Positions 7,535-16,271 of a stretch of 64,000 nucleotides of DNA are shown piece by piece (positions within the stretch are counted from its first letter, which is position 1; every line of letters begins with the position of its first letter). This DNA is from CAYSCX01 sp964429575. Lineage in GTDB: Bacteria; Desulfobacterota; Binatia; Binatales; Binataceae. The stretch is taken from positions 115,956-179,955 of the forward strand of contig CAYSCX010000003.1 of the NCBI GenBank assembly GCA_964429575.1. The letters run 5' to 3'. Position numbers and translations under genes: made by a program. The notes below the pieces were generated by a model, which saw only the letters and a program-made list of their open reading frames with translations, had not been told where the DNA came from and did no database searches.

Positions 7535-8913
7535 AGGCTTCGCCACTCGGCCGTGAACGGCTTGCGACGGACGAATTCGCCGCGTCCGGCGCGCGCTTCG
7601 ACCTTCCGGCCGGTGACGATCACTTCGCCGCGCGAGATCGTCGCATGCGGCCAGCCGGTCACCTCGAATCCTTCGAACACATCGTAATCGGAGCGCGAGT
7701 GCATCTCCGGCGCGTGAATCACGCGCTTGCGATTCGGATCGAAGACGACGAGATCGGCGTCGGCGCCTTCGACGATCGCGCCTTTGCGCGGATAGAGGCC
7801 AAAAATCTTCGCCGGATTGGTCGCGACCAGATCGACCATGCGCGCGAGCGAGATCCGCCCCTTCGCGACGCCCTCGGAGTAGAGCATCGGCGCCAGCGTC
7901 TCGAGGTTCGACATGCCGGGTCGAATTCTCGTGAACCGATCGGCGCCGAGCTTTTCGTGAAGTTTCCAGCAGCAATGATCGGTCGCGACAGTGTCGATCG
8001 TTCCGTCCGCAAGCGCTTCCCAAAGCTCGTCGCGATCGGCTGCGGAGCGAAGCGGTGGCAGTCCGACGTAACGTTCGCCTTCGGGTTCCAGGTAGCGCTC
8101 TTCGGTCAGATACAGATAGATGGGCCGCGTCTCGGCGGCGATGTTCGCGCCCGCGGCTCGCGCCCGGCGAATCTCGCGCAATGCGGCCGCGCTCGAGAGG
8201 TGCACAAAGTATGCTGGCACGCCCGCCAACTCGCACATTCTGACCGCGCGCGCGACCGCCGCCGCTTCGGATAGCGGAGGCCGGCTCGCCGCAAAATACG
8301 CGACGCTGCGGTTACCCGCCGCCAGCAGCTGCTCGGTGCAGTAGCCGATGAGGTGCTGATCCTCGGCATGAATCGTCAGCAGGCCATGTGCCTTGGCCGC
8401 CGCGCTGAAAAATCGCAAATAGTCGCGAGCGCGCTCCTCGAAGCCTTGCATCATGAAAATCTTGAAGCTCGCGACGCCGCTCTCGACGATTCGCGCTGCT
8501 TCGTCACGCACCGCCTCTGTCGGATCCCATACCGCGACGTGAAAACCGTAGTCGACGATTGCGCGGCCGCGTGCCTTTTGCTGCCAGTGCTCGATTCCGT
8601 GCGCGAGTGATTGCCCCGGTGTCTGAAACGCGTAGTCGATGACGCATGTGACGCCGCCCGCCGCGGCGGCCGCGGTGCCGGATTCGAAATCGTCCGCGGT
8701 GCGCGAATTGAACATCTCGCCATCCAGATGCGTGTGCGCATCGACGGCGCCGGGCAGCAACAGCATCCCGCGTGCATCGATCGTCTTGGCGGCAGGTTCG
8801 AGGGATCCGGGCGGCGCGATTCGCTTGACCTTGCCGGCCTCGATGCCAACGTCTGCCGCCGCCGTTGCCGACGGCGTGACGGCCGTCGCACCGGTGATGG
8901 CGAGGTCGAGCAT
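7531..8913 (-). CDS. Dihydropyrimidinase/hydantoinase-family amidohydrolase
   Basis: This 460-residue enzyme is of the cyclic-amidohydrolase family, which opens hydantoin, dihydropyrimidine or allantoin rings. The metal-binding motif DAHTHLD is at about residues 58-64. The carboxylated Lys lies in SFKIFMM, with further His ligands in IHAED and VHLSS and the catalytic Asp in ATDHCCW. The length and motif order are complete. The exact substrate is uncertain; hydantoinase or dihydropyrimidinase fits best. The neighbours give no pyrimidine-degradation context. The TAG stop codon is provided by the CTAG boundary of repeat copy B. Confidence 0.88.
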   Translation of the reverse strand: MLDLAITGATAVTPSATAAADVGIEAGKVKRIAPPGSLEPAAKTIDARGMLLLPGAVDAHTHLDGEMFNSRTADDFESGTAAAAAGGVTCVIDYAFQTPGQSLAHGIEHWQQKARGRAIVDYGFHVAVWDPTEAVRDEAARIVESGVASFKIFMMQGFEERARDYLRFFSAAAKAHGLLTIHAEDQHLIGYCTEQLLAAGNRSVAYFAASRPPLSEAAAVARAVRMCELAGVPAYFVHLSSAAALREIRRARAAGANIAAETRPIYLYLTEERYLEPEGERYVGLPPLRSAADRDELWEALADGTIDTVATDHCCWKLHEKLGADRFTRIRPGMSNLETLAPMLYSEGVAKGRISLARMVDLVATNPAKIFGLYPRKGAIVEGADADLVVFDPNRKRVIHAPEMHSRSDYDVFEGFEVTGWPHATISRGEVIVTGRKVEARAGRGEFVRRKPFTAEWRSL

Positions 8914-8927
8914 AGCGCACGCCCCCT

Positions 8928-9917
8928 TCAGGAGCGGCGGCGCCGCCGGCTGGTTGCGCGCTTGACGTGATGCTGACCGCTGCCATCGACGGAAGCGTGC
9001 GCAATGCGGGATGCCTTGCCTTCGTGCTTTCCGTCCGCGAGCGGCAACAGCTTGAAGCGCGAGACTTCAGGACGGCAATTGAATCGGATTCTGAACCAGA
9101 AAGTTCCCAGCCCGCGGTTGGTGTAAATGTAGAAGTCCTCGAAGCGGTTCAGTCCGGAGTAGTACTGCTTGCCGATTCGAAGGATCGAACGCAGCGGCGA
9201 GCCGTAAAATGGGACTCTCACCACGCCGCCGTGCGTGTGCCCGGAGAGCATCACGCCCGGTTTCAGGTGGCGGGCGTAGAGCGCAGTGTCAGGGTTGTGC
9301 GCAAGCACTATGGTCGGATCATCGGCGCGCACGCCGCGAAATGCGCGCACCGGCTCGGCACGCCGCGACCACAAATCATCGATGCCGACCACGACCAGCC
9401 GCTCGCCGCGCAATGCCACCCTGCGGCTCTCGTTCGCGAGCACCTCGGCGCCGGCATCGCGAAGCGCCTCGGCGATGTGCGCGTAACCGGCCCAGTGGTC
9501 GTGATTGCCGCCGATCGCGAAAAGGCCGGAGCGGGGCGCGAGCTTCGATATCGCATCACGAAACGCCGCCAAGTACCGGTGCCGCGTATCCGGGCCGGAA
9601 AAATAGTCGCCAGTCAGAAAGACGAAGTCCGGTTGCTCGCGGTTGATTATCTCGACCGCGCGCCCGAGCCGCTCCACGTCTTCATCGCGATCCACGTGCA
9701 AATCACTGATCTGACAGGCGACGATTCCGCTGAGCGCACCGGGCAGCGCGCGCACCGGCAGGTCGACACGCGTCAGCTCGACGCGATCGATCGTGCGCCG
9801 CCACATCGTGTGCAGTGGGCGCAGCGCAAGTGGCGGGCGCTCCCGCCCGTTCGCGCGATCCACAACGATCCGTTCGCCAGTGGATTGCGCTTCGGTGATG
9901 GGTGCAGCGCTTGGCAT
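8928..9917 (-). CDS. Metallophosphoesterase (YkuE/LpxH-like)
   Basis: This is a 329-residue calcineurin-type phosphoesterase. All metal-binding blocks are present: SDLHVD, TGDYFSG, GGNHDHW and SGHTHGG. The C-terminal segment RGLGTFWFRIRFNCRPEV resembles YkuE-like lipid or nucleotide phosphatases. A longer open frame to 10022 reads into a partial palindromic repeat and a broken HAD gene. I therefore chose ATG 9917; an ATG about 37 codons later is possible. The cluster of arginines at the very C-terminus is unusual. The substrate is unknown; removal of phosphate from lipid A precursors or phospholipids is possible. Confidence 0.85.
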   Translation of the reverse strand: MPSAAPITEAQSTGERIVVDRANGRERPPLALRPLHTMWRRTIDRVELTRVDLPVRALPGALSGIVACQISDLHVDRDEDVERLGRAVEIINREQPDFVFLTGDYFSGPDTRHRYLAAFRDAISKLAPRSGLFAIGGNHDHWAGYAHIAEALRDAGAEVLANESRRVALRGERLVVVGIDDLWSRRAEPVRAFRGVRADDPTIVLAHNPDTALYARHLKPGVMLSGHTHGGVVRVPFYGSPLRSILRIGKQYYSGLNRFEDFYIYTNRGLGTFWFRIRFNCRPEVSRFKLLPLADGKHEGKASRIAHASVDGSGQHHVKRATSRRRRRS

Positions 9918-9931
9918 GTGCGTGAACGATC

Positions 9932-9960
9932 CTAGCAGGGTGTTGAGAAACTCAGAACAT
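9932..9960 (+). repeat. Partial palindromic element, copy C (left end only)
   Basis: The left terminus CTAGCAGGGTGTTGAG of the palindromic element is present at 9932-9947, followed by about a dozen bases like those inside other copies. The complementary arm, middle hairpin and right hairpin are missing. It sits at the truncated end of a HAD-hydrolase fragment and just upstream of the metallophosphoesterase start. I read it as a deletion remnant. Confidence 0.7.
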
Positions 9961-10227
9961 GGCGCGGCGGATGCGCAGGTATGCGGATGCGGAATATACA
10001 CGGCGCGAAGGCCTGCGCGCACCGCCGGATTGAGGTCGGAGCGCGGTCAGCGTCGGCTCGACGTCCGGCAACAGCGCGCACTCGCGCTCGACCAGAGCGG
10101 CTCCGATCCTACGCACCTTCGCGTGAAGATCTTCCCGAAGCTCCGCCGCCGTAAACTCATCGAACGCTTCGTGGAAGTGGACGTTTGAGTCCCACAACGT
10201 GTCGTCGGCGTCGAGAATGAGGTTCAA
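9952..10227 (-). pseudogene. HAD-superfamily hydrolase, broken remnant
   Basis: The first 25 or so residues contain an intact HAD motif I, DADDTLWDSN (Asp nucleophile), followed by FHEAFDEF. The next part, TAAELREDLHAKVRRIGAALVERECALLP, matches what in related proteins lies about 50-60 residues further on, and ends in VEPTLTALRP. After that the frame becomes an arginine-rich stretch without family similarity and runs into the partial repeat. Motifs II-IV are absent. I infer an internal deletion and loss of the C-terminal two-thirds. The start codon ATG at 10227 looks intact. It is unlikely to encode an active enzyme. Confidence 0.7.
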
Positions 10228-10307
10228 GCGGCCCCCTGCACGCGAGTGGCCATCGATCCGAGCCTACCGACGCCACTAATGCGGGGCAATCAGCCTACCG
10301 AAAGTGA

Positions 10308-11129
10308 TCATCGATGCGCGGGCGCGACGTCGCCGACCGGAAGGATCATCAACGAACCGGTGAGCGGGTTTCGTCCGACGAATACATCGATGTCGTAGAC
10401 CTTCCTCAGCCGTTCGATCGTGAAAACCTCTTCCGGCCGGCCGCACGCGACTGCCTCACCGTCCTTGAGCAGCAGAACACGATCGGCGTAAAGCGCGGCG
10501 GCGTTCAAATCGTGCAGCGTCACTACGATCGCCGCACGGCGCTCTGCCCTCAGCGCTCGAAACAGAGTGAAGACTTCGGCGATGTGCTTGAGATCGAGAA
10601 ACGCCGTTGGCTCGTCGAGCAGCAGCACGCGCGGCTCCTGCGCGAGCGCTCGCGCCAGAAAAACCCGTTTGCGCTCTCCGCCGGAAAGTTCGTGAAGGTC
10701 CCGCCGTGCGAGCCCAAGCAGCCCCATCTGTTCGAGTGCGGTGTGCGCAGCGTCCAGGTCCGGTGTCGCTTCAAACCTGAACCGCCCAAGATGCGGCGCG
10801 CGCCCCATCAGCACGACCTCGAGCACGGTAAAGCTGAACGCGACCGCACTTTCCTGCGCCACCGACGCGATCGTGCGCGCCAGTTCGCGCCGCTGGTAGG
10901 ATGGAAGCGGCCGTCCCATCAGTTCGACGTTTCCGCTCGACGGCCGCAGCGTGCCCGCGAGCACCTTGAGTAGCGTCGATTTGCCCGCGCCGTTGGGTCC
11001 GACGATCGCGAGCATCTCCCCCGCCGCCACCTCCAACGAGATGCCGTGCACGACCTCCAATTTGTCGTAGCCCGCGCGAATTTCATTCGCGCGCATCGCC
11101 GTCGAGTGCCGTGTCGTGTGATCCGTCAC
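10308..11129 (-). CDS. btuD: ABC transporter ATP-binding protein, cobalamin type
   Basis: This 273-residue ATPase energizes the import of vitamin B12 (or a related chelate) by the adjacent permease. Walker A GPNGAGKST is at about residues 44-52, the signature LSGGERKR follows, then Walker B LLLDEPTAFLD and the H-loop TLHDLN. The start is a GTG at 11129 that overlaps the TGA of the permease gene (sequence GTGA), implying translational coupling; a longer frame upstream is inside the permease gene. Assignment to B12 rests on the BtuF gene two positions upstream. Confidence 0.88.
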   Translation of the reverse strand: MTDHTTRHSTAMRANEIRAGYDKLEVVHGISLEVAAGEMLAIVGPNGAGKSTLLKVLAGTLRPSSGNVELMGRPLPSYQRRELARTIASVAQESAVAFSFTVLEVVLMGRAPHLGRFRFEATPDLDAAHTALEQMGLLGLARRDLHELSGGERKRVFLARALAQEPRVLLLDEPTAFLDLKHIAEVFTLFRALRAERRAAIVVTLHDLNAAALYADRVLLLKDGEAVACGRPEEVFTIERLRKVYDIDVFVGRNPLTGSLMILPVGDVAPAHR

Positions 11130-12211
11130 AGTGATAGCGGCTTCCTGCCTTCGCGGCGCAGCATGTAGATGAAAAACGGTCCGCCGCACAGCGCCGTAAT
11201 CGCGCCGACCGGCACCTCGGCGGGTGCGATGACTGTCCGTGCCACAAGATCCGCCAGCACCATGAACGCCGCGCCGCCGAGCAGCGACGCGGGCAGCAGC
11301 AGACGGTGGTCAGGGCCGAACGCGAGTCTCAAAACGTGCGGTACGATCAGCCCAACGAACGAGATGATCCCGCTTACCGAAACCGCCGCACCGATCATGA
11401 CCGAGGTAGCAAGAAAAATCGTACGGCGAAGGCGGCTTACATCCACGCCTAATTCCCCCGCAGCTTCATCGCCGAGACTCAGCAGGTTCATGTCGCGCGC
11501 GCCGAGCGCGAGCACGGTGAATCCCAAGACACCGAGCGCCGCGACCGTGACAACCTCGCGCCAGGTGGGCGCCTCGAGACTTCCCATCAGCCAGAACAGA
11601 ATACTGTGCGCGTAGTAGAAGTTGACGACGCTGTTCACGATCATGATCGCCGCGCCCCAGAAAGCGTTGAAGATTACGCCGACCAGCAACAGCGTGAACG
11701 GTTCCAGCTGTCCATCGACCTGCGCAAGCCGATAGACCGCAACGGTTGACAACAGCGCTGTCACGAACGCCGCGAGCGACACGATGAGGTCGGACCCTCC
11801 GAATTGCGCGAAGAAAACCAGCGCAAGAATTGCGCCGAGCGCGCCGCCGCCGGAAATTCCCAGAATTCCGCCCTCGGCGAGCGGGTTGCGCACCAACGCC
11901 TGCAGCGCGGTGCCGACCGACGCGAGAATCGCGCCGACCACCACCCCCATCAGCACGCGCGGAAGACGCACGCCGAACAGAATCGCATGGTCGGGACTCG
12001 CGGAATCTGAAAGCGCACGAAGCGGATTGATGCCGACCGGCCCAAACGCCGCCGCGACCAGCACGCTCGCGGCAACAATTGCCGCCAGCACCGTTAGCGT
12101 CGAGATCATTCGAGCGGGAGTGAGCCGCGCGCTCGTCAGGTCGTGCAGGTCGCCCGACGGTGACAGTTGATGCGTGGACGTTCGTCGCCGATCCGGGGCC
12201 GGGCTGCTCAT
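11126..12211 (-). CDS. btuC: FecCD-family ABC permease, cobalamin type
   Basis: This 361-residue inner-membrane permease of the BtuC/FecCD family has about nine or ten hydrophobic segments. Family blocks are visible: RLPRVLMGVVVGAILASVGTALQALVRNPLAEGGILGISGGGALGA is read across residues 105-150, and FVGLIVPHVLR near 290. The start ATG 12211 overlaps the btuF stop codon (ATGA), so translation is coupled. An upstream in-frame ATG at 12283 lies within btuF and is less likely. It forms a transporter with the neighbouring BtuD and BtuF. Confidence 0.9.
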   Translation of the reverse strand: MSSPAPDRRRTSTHQLSPSGDLHDLTSARLTPARMISTLTVLAAIVAASVLVAAAFGPVGINPLRALSDSASPDHAILFGVRLPRVLMGVVVGAILASVGTALQALVRNPLAEGGILGISGGGALGAILALVFFAQFGGSDLIVSLAAFVTALLSTVAVYRLAQVDGQLEPFTLLLVGVIFNAFWGAAIMIVNSVVNFYYAHSILFWLMGSLEAPTWREVVTVAALGVLGFTVLALGARDMNLLSLGDEAAGELGVDVSRLRRTIFLATSVMIGAAVSVSGIISFVGLIVPHVLRLAFGPDHRLLLPASLLGGAAFMVLADLVARTVIAPAEVPVGAITALCGGPFFIYMLRREGRKPLSL

Positions 12212-13092
12212 TGCGTGACCGCGTCGGGCGAGTTCATCACGCGGGGATGGAGCCGCGCGGCAATTATCTCCAGCGACTGCCACACACGCGGGCCCGGATG
12301 CAGAATCGGATCGATTGGATAGCCGTAGATTCGATGTTCACGGACCGCTGGAATCGTCGCGTATTTGCTCCAGAAGCCAGCGGGCGCAGCCGTTTCACTA
12401 CCCATCTGGCCGTCGAGGATTACCTGCGGACGCATCGCGATGATGTACTCCATGCTGAGCCTCGGCCACGCCTGCGCCGATTGCGACGCGATGTTGTCAC
12501 CGCGCGCGAGCACGATCAGCTCACCGAGATAGTTGTCAGCGCCGACCGCGACCATCGGCTCGTGCCCGACGACCATCAACACCGCCACCTGCGGCGCGCC
12601 CTCCAACTGATGCGTTACGCGTTTCATGCGCGCGTGAATTTCGTCGAGGAGTCGCTGCGCGTCGCGGCGCCGCCCGATGCGATCGCCGATGTTCGCGATG
12701 CTCTGTTCGATATTTTCCAGGGAGCTATCGCCGGTCAGCAGCGTGTCGATTCCCATCGCATTCAGCGCGCGAATCTGGCGGCGCCCTGATGACAACGATC
12801 CTGCGATCACAAGAGTCGGCCTCAACGCGACGATCGCTTCAACATTCGGCGTCAGAAACGATCCGACCCTCGGCAGCTTGGTGGCCTCCGGCGGATAGTC
12901 ACAATACTGCGAAACGCCGACCACTTCGTTGCCGGCGCCGAGCGAGAATAGGGTCTCTGTCACAGACGGAACGAGCGAGACGATTCGCTGCCTCGTTTGC
13001 GCAGCGTGGCAGTTGCCGCGGGGAGTCGCGAGGATGAACAGCACCGCGGCCGCCGCGGTCACCCACGCAAGAGTTGTCCGCGGCGCCATCAT
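12208..13092 (-). CDS. btuF: Periplasmic cobalamin-binding protein
   Basis: This 294-residue substrate-binding protein captures vitamin B12 in the periplasm for BtuCD. It has a typical signal peptide (basic start, Ala/Val/Leu core, cleavage near NCHAAQ), then RIVSLVPSVTETLFSLGAG and the BtuF block YCDYPPEA. The C-terminal LHPGPRVWQSLE also fits the family. It is the first gene of the btuF-btuC-btuD operon. Only 107 bases separate it from the divergent etf gene, and I see no cobalamin riboswitch there. Two consecutive ATG codons (13092 and 13089) could start it. Confidence 0.9.
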   Translation of the reverse strand: MMAPRTTLAWVTAAAAVLFILATPRGNCHAAQTRQRIVSLVPSVTETLFSLGAGNEVVGVSQYCDYPPEATKLPRVGSFLTPNVEAIVALRPTLVIAGSLSSGRRQIRALNAMGIDTLLTGDSSLENIEQSIANIGDRIGRRRDAQRLLDEIHARMKRVTHQLEGAPQVAVLMVVGHEPMVAVGADNYLGELIVLARGDNIASQSAQAWPRLSMEYIIAMRPQVILDGQMGSETAAPAGFWSKYATIPAVREHRIYGYPIDPILHPGPRVWQSLEIIAARLHPRVMNSPDAVTQ

Positions 13093-13199
13093 CCCGCGAA
13101 ACTACCTGATCGCTGCGCCGCCCGTAAGCGCCCTTCAGGATCAGTTTGTTGCGCGCGCCCGGCTCGGTTAGCCTTCGGTCCACAAGGAGTCCTCGGCTC

Positions 13200-15020
13200 G
13201 TGATCAAGATTGCGGTTCTCATCAAACAGATTCCCCTCATCGAAGACGCGAACTTCGATTCCGAAACCAGGACCATCAAGCGCGATGGTCCCAATGTCAT
13301 CAGCGCGTTCGACCTCCGCGCGATTTCTCTGGCGGTCGATCTCAACAATCGTCTCGGCGCGGAGACCACGGTGGTCACGATGGGGCCGCCGCAGGCGCGC
13401 GACGCCCTGATCGAAGCGCTCGCGATGGGCATGGACCACGCCGTCCATCTCGAAGACCGCGCGTTTGCCGGATCGGACACACTCGCGACCGCCCGCGCGC
13501 TCGCGCGTTGGCTAAAAAACGGGTCCTTCGACCTGGTGTTGCTCGGAAAGTACTCGCTCGACGCGGAGACCGGACAGGTCGGACCGGAGGTCGCGGCGTT
13601 GCTCGGCATCGCGCAGATCACCGGCGTGCGGAAGCTCGAAATCGACGGACGCATCATCCGTGCGGAGCGCGAAAGTGACGAAGGCTACGACGAGATCGAA
13701 GCCGCGATGCCCGCGTTGCTCACTTGCGCAGAGCGCGTGGCGCAGCCTATCCGACTAAAGCCCGATGCGAGGGAGAAGGCGAAGTCGCGCGAGATTGCGA
13801 CGGTTCGCGCGGCGGAACTGGGCGCCCCCGGCGACTTCGGCTTCAAGGGCTCGCCGACCTGGGTCAAGGAAGTCCAATTCCTGTCCACTCCGAAGACCGA
13901 GTGCCACTTCATCGATGCGGCCGACCCGGAGCGCGCCGCCGCAGAGATTGTCGGCGCGCTGGAGAAGCTCGACGCGCTGGCGCCACGAAAGCGCAAGCGC
14001 CGCCCCGTTAGCGAACATCCGCGCAGGGCCGTTCGCGGCCGCGACGTCTGGGTAGTGTGCGAGGAGAACCTTGGCGGCCAAGTGACGCGCGGCACACTCG
14101 AGCTGCTCTCGAGCGGCGATGAATTAGCGAGCGCTGTTGGCGGCGCTCTGGTCGCGATCGCGATTCCGAAATCGATGGAGCGCCACGCCGGTCTGCTCGC
14201 AAGCTACGGCGCCGATCGATTGCTGGTTCTCGACGGCGCAGGTCTCGATTCGTACACACCCGAGGGTTGGGCAGATGCACTCGCAGGCGTCGTTGCGCAA
14301 CGCGAGCCGTGGGCGCTCCTCCTTTCGGCTAGCGAACGAGGACGTGACTTCGGTCCGAGGCTCGCGGCACGATTGAACCTCGGACTCACCGGTGACGCGA
14401 TCGGCCTCGAGGTTGACTCGGAACGCCGGCTGGTCGCGCTGAAGCCCGCCTTCGGCGGCAACGTGGTCGCGCCGATTCTGTCCAAGACCTTCCCGCAGAC
14501 CGCAACCGTGCGCGCGGGCGTGCTCGAACTCGCCGAGCCGTCGGAGAAACGGCACGCCGAGGTCGAGGTGGTGCACGTCGATGTCGGTTCCGCGAAGAGC
14601 CGGCTCATTCGAGCGCATTCGCTGCTCGACTCGTCGGTCGCGCCGCTGGAAGGCGCGGAGGTCGTGGTCGGCGTAGGGACGGGCGTCGGCGGTCCAGACG
14701 GAGTTGCGCGCGTGACGGAGTTCGCGCGATCAATCGGCGCCGGCATGTGCGCTACCCGGCGTGTCACCGATGCGGGATGGATGCCGCGGCAGTTGCAGGT
14801 CGGCCTCACCGGCAAGGCGATCGACGTGCGCCTCTATTTCGCGATCGGCGTCCGCGGCGCTCCCAACCACACCGTCGGAATCAAGCGCGCGGGAACGGTT
14901 GTCGCGATCAATAACGATCCGGATTCGCCGATTTTCGAGCGCGCGAATATCGGCCTGGTTGCCGATTGGTCGGCGATCGTTCCACCGCTTCAGGCCGCCT
15001 TGCGCGGGGTCCGCTCGTGA
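13200..15020 (+). CDS. Electron transfer flavoprotein, fused beta and alpha subunits
   Basis: One 606-residue protein joins an ETF beta-subunit (about 1-255, beginning IKIAVLIKQIPLIEDANF) to an ETF alpha-subunit (about 290-606). ETF carries electrons from acyl-CoA dehydrogenases to the quinone pool or to other flavoproteins. The alpha FAD domain shows the Arg-containing block TRRVTDAGW and QVGLTGKAID, but the usual SGAxQH segment reads RGAPNH. GTG 13200 has AAGGAG about ten bases upstream; the ORF extends further but lacks support. There is no ETF-quinone oxidoreductase next to it. The fusion is clear in sequence; its electron partner is unknown. Confidence 0.9.
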   Translation: MIKIAVLIKQIPLIEDANFDSETRTIKRDGPNVISAFDLRAISLAVDLNNRLGAETTVVTMGPPQARDALIEALAMGMDHAVHLEDRAFAGSDTLATARALARWLKNGSFDLVLLGKYSLDAETGQVGPEVAALLGIAQITGVRKLEIDGRIIRAERESDEGYDEIEAAMPALLTCAERVAQPIRLKPDAREKAKSREIATVRAAELGAPGDFGFKGSPTWVKEVQFLSTPKTECHFIDAADPERAAAEIVGALEKLDALAPRKRKRRPVSEHPRRAVRGRDVWVVCEENLGGQVTRGTLELLSSGDELASAVGGALVAIAIPKSMERHAGLLASYGADRLLVLDGAGLDSYTPEGWADALAGVVAQREPWALLLSASERGRDFGPRLAARLNLGLTGDAIGLEVDSERRLVALKPAFGGNVVAPILSKTFPQTATVRAGVLELAEPSEKRHAEVEVVHVDVGSAKSRLIRAHSLLDSSVAPLEGAEVVVGVGTGVGGPDGVARVTEFARSIGAGMCATRRVTDAGWMPRQLQVGLTGKAIDVRLYFAIGVRGAPNHTVGIKRAGTVVAINNDPDSPIFERANIGLVADWSAIVPPLQAALRGVRS

Positions 15021-15040
15021 AGCGAAACGCCCGCGCGCTT

Positions 15041-16114
15041 CTACGGCCGGACCTCGTACAGCGCCGAGAACAAATCATCGATGGGCAGCCGGCGAAATTG
15101 CGTAAAGCCCGCCATCTGCGCAATCTCGCGCGCCTTCGGCTCGCCCATGCATGCGCCGATTCCCGCGCCGCCGTGCGCCAGCGACACCGTCATACAGTAG
15201 AGCGTGCTCACCGAGTACATCATCCGTCCCATCGGATTGATGTTGTCTTCAAGCCGCGGCGAGACGTTTACTTCGACCATGAAGTACGTACCGTCGGGTT
15301 TGACGGCGTTGCGAATCGCGCGGACCAGTCCGACCGGATCGACCGAGTCATGGACCACGTCAAACGTTGAGACGAGATCGAATTGCCCGGCCGGGAGCTT
15401 GGCGCCGTCGACCACCTCGAACGTGACTCGGTCGGCGACGCCTTCTGACTTGGCATTGGCGCGCGCCCGTTCGATTGAACCCGGATGCACGTCGAAGCCG
15501 AATACGCGAGCTTTGGGAAATCCTTTTGCGATTGCAATCGCGGCGCGTCCGCTTCCACAGCCAACGTCCAGCGCCGAGCCGCCTGCATTCAGCCGCTCGA
15601 CCACCTGCGGCATCGCCGGCAGCCACTTACGCACCAGCTGATGGCGGTACATCGACGAAGAAGCGCGCTCCATCGCCTCCCAAATTTCGGGCGGATACTC
15701 GCTTTGCGGCACGCCGCCGCCGTGCTGAAACGCATCTTTCAGTTTCGGAACGACGGAAAGGTTCGGCATCACCATCTGAACGAAACCGCCGAGGAAGAAC
15801 GGCGAGTTCTCATCCGCGAGTACCATCGCGTGTTCCGCCGGCATTCGGTACTTCGCGGATGACGGCTCGTATGTCACGTATCCCGCCGCGGTCATCGCGC
15901 CGAGCCATTCGCGCAAGTATCGCTCTTGCAGTCCCGTGCGCTTGGCAAGTTCCACGCACGTGACGTCGCCGGCCTCGGCGAGCGCGCGGAAAATACCGAG
16001 CCTGTCGCCGATATAGCTAAGCCCGCCCATCATGGCGGCGCCGATGTCGCTGGAGACCTGTCCGGCGAACTTTCGAATCTGCTGCCAGTTTAATTCCGAT
16101 TTTTCCTGTCCCAC
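15041..16114 (-). CDS. SAM-dependent methyltransferase with N-terminal winged helix
   Basis: This 357-residue protein has an N-terminal winged-helix dimerization region (about 30-100, with LAKRTGLQERYLREWLGAM), as in Rv2258c-like enzymes. A Rossmann methyltransferase domain follows, with SAM motif LDVGCGSGRAAI at about 183-194 and acidic residue in FGFDVHPGSIE. DGTYFMVEVNVSP follows the motif-V region. The C-terminal part is the substrate domain typical of O- or C-methyltransferases of aromatic compounds. The substrate is unknown. It converges with the etf gene, leaving 20 bases between them. Confidence 0.86.
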   Translation of the reverse strand: MGQEKSELNWQQIRKFAGQVSSDIGAAMMGGLSYIGDRLGIFRALAEAGDVTCVELAKRTGLQERYLREWLGAMTAAGYVTYEPSSAKYRMPAEHAMVLADENSPFFLGGFVQMVMPNLSVVPKLKDAFQHGGGVPQSEYPPEIWEAMERASSSMYRHQLVRKWLPAMPQVVERLNAGGSALDVGCGSGRAAIAIAKGFPKARVFGFDVHPGSIERARANAKSEGVADRVTFEVVDGAKLPAGQFDLVSTFDVVHDSVDPVGLVRAIRNAVKPDGTYFMVEVNVSPRLEDNINPMGRMMYSVSTLYCMTVSLAHGGAGIGACMGEPKAREIAQMAGFTQFRRLPIDDLFSALYEVRP

Positions 16115-16164
16115 GCCGATTCTCCTTTTCGTTTGCGAAGTATCGCCAAACGTCTCGCGCCCGG

Positions 16165-16271
16165 CTAGTGCCGTTCCAACTTGTTGGTGCTAACTGACGT
16201 GGGAAAGTTTGCCAACCTGCCTCGGGGCAGCGTTCTATCGTCTTCGGCAAACATAGTTGGAACGGCGCTAG
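16165..16271 (+). repeat. Second CTAG-bounded inverted-repeat element
   Basis: This 107 bp element starts with CTAGTGCCGTTCCAACT and ends with AGTTGGAACGGCGCTAG, 17 bp terminal inverted repeats with one mismatch (T/C at the fifth base). Inside are a further inverted pair GTTTGCC/GGCAAAC and a small CTGCC/GGCAG hairpin. Its sequence is unlike the other repeat family, but it also ends at CTAG. The right CTAG (16268-16271) contains the TAG stop codon of the minus-strand polymerase gene. Only one copy is seen here. Confidence 0.8.

Noticed and set aside
9918..10022. A 35-residue extension of the metallophosphoesterase
   Set aside because: It is translated from the partial repeat and the broken HAD gene, so it is not a real N-terminus.
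13093..13199. A cobalamin riboswitch upstream of btuF
   Set aside because: The gap is only 107 bases and shows no riboswitch core, so none is called.
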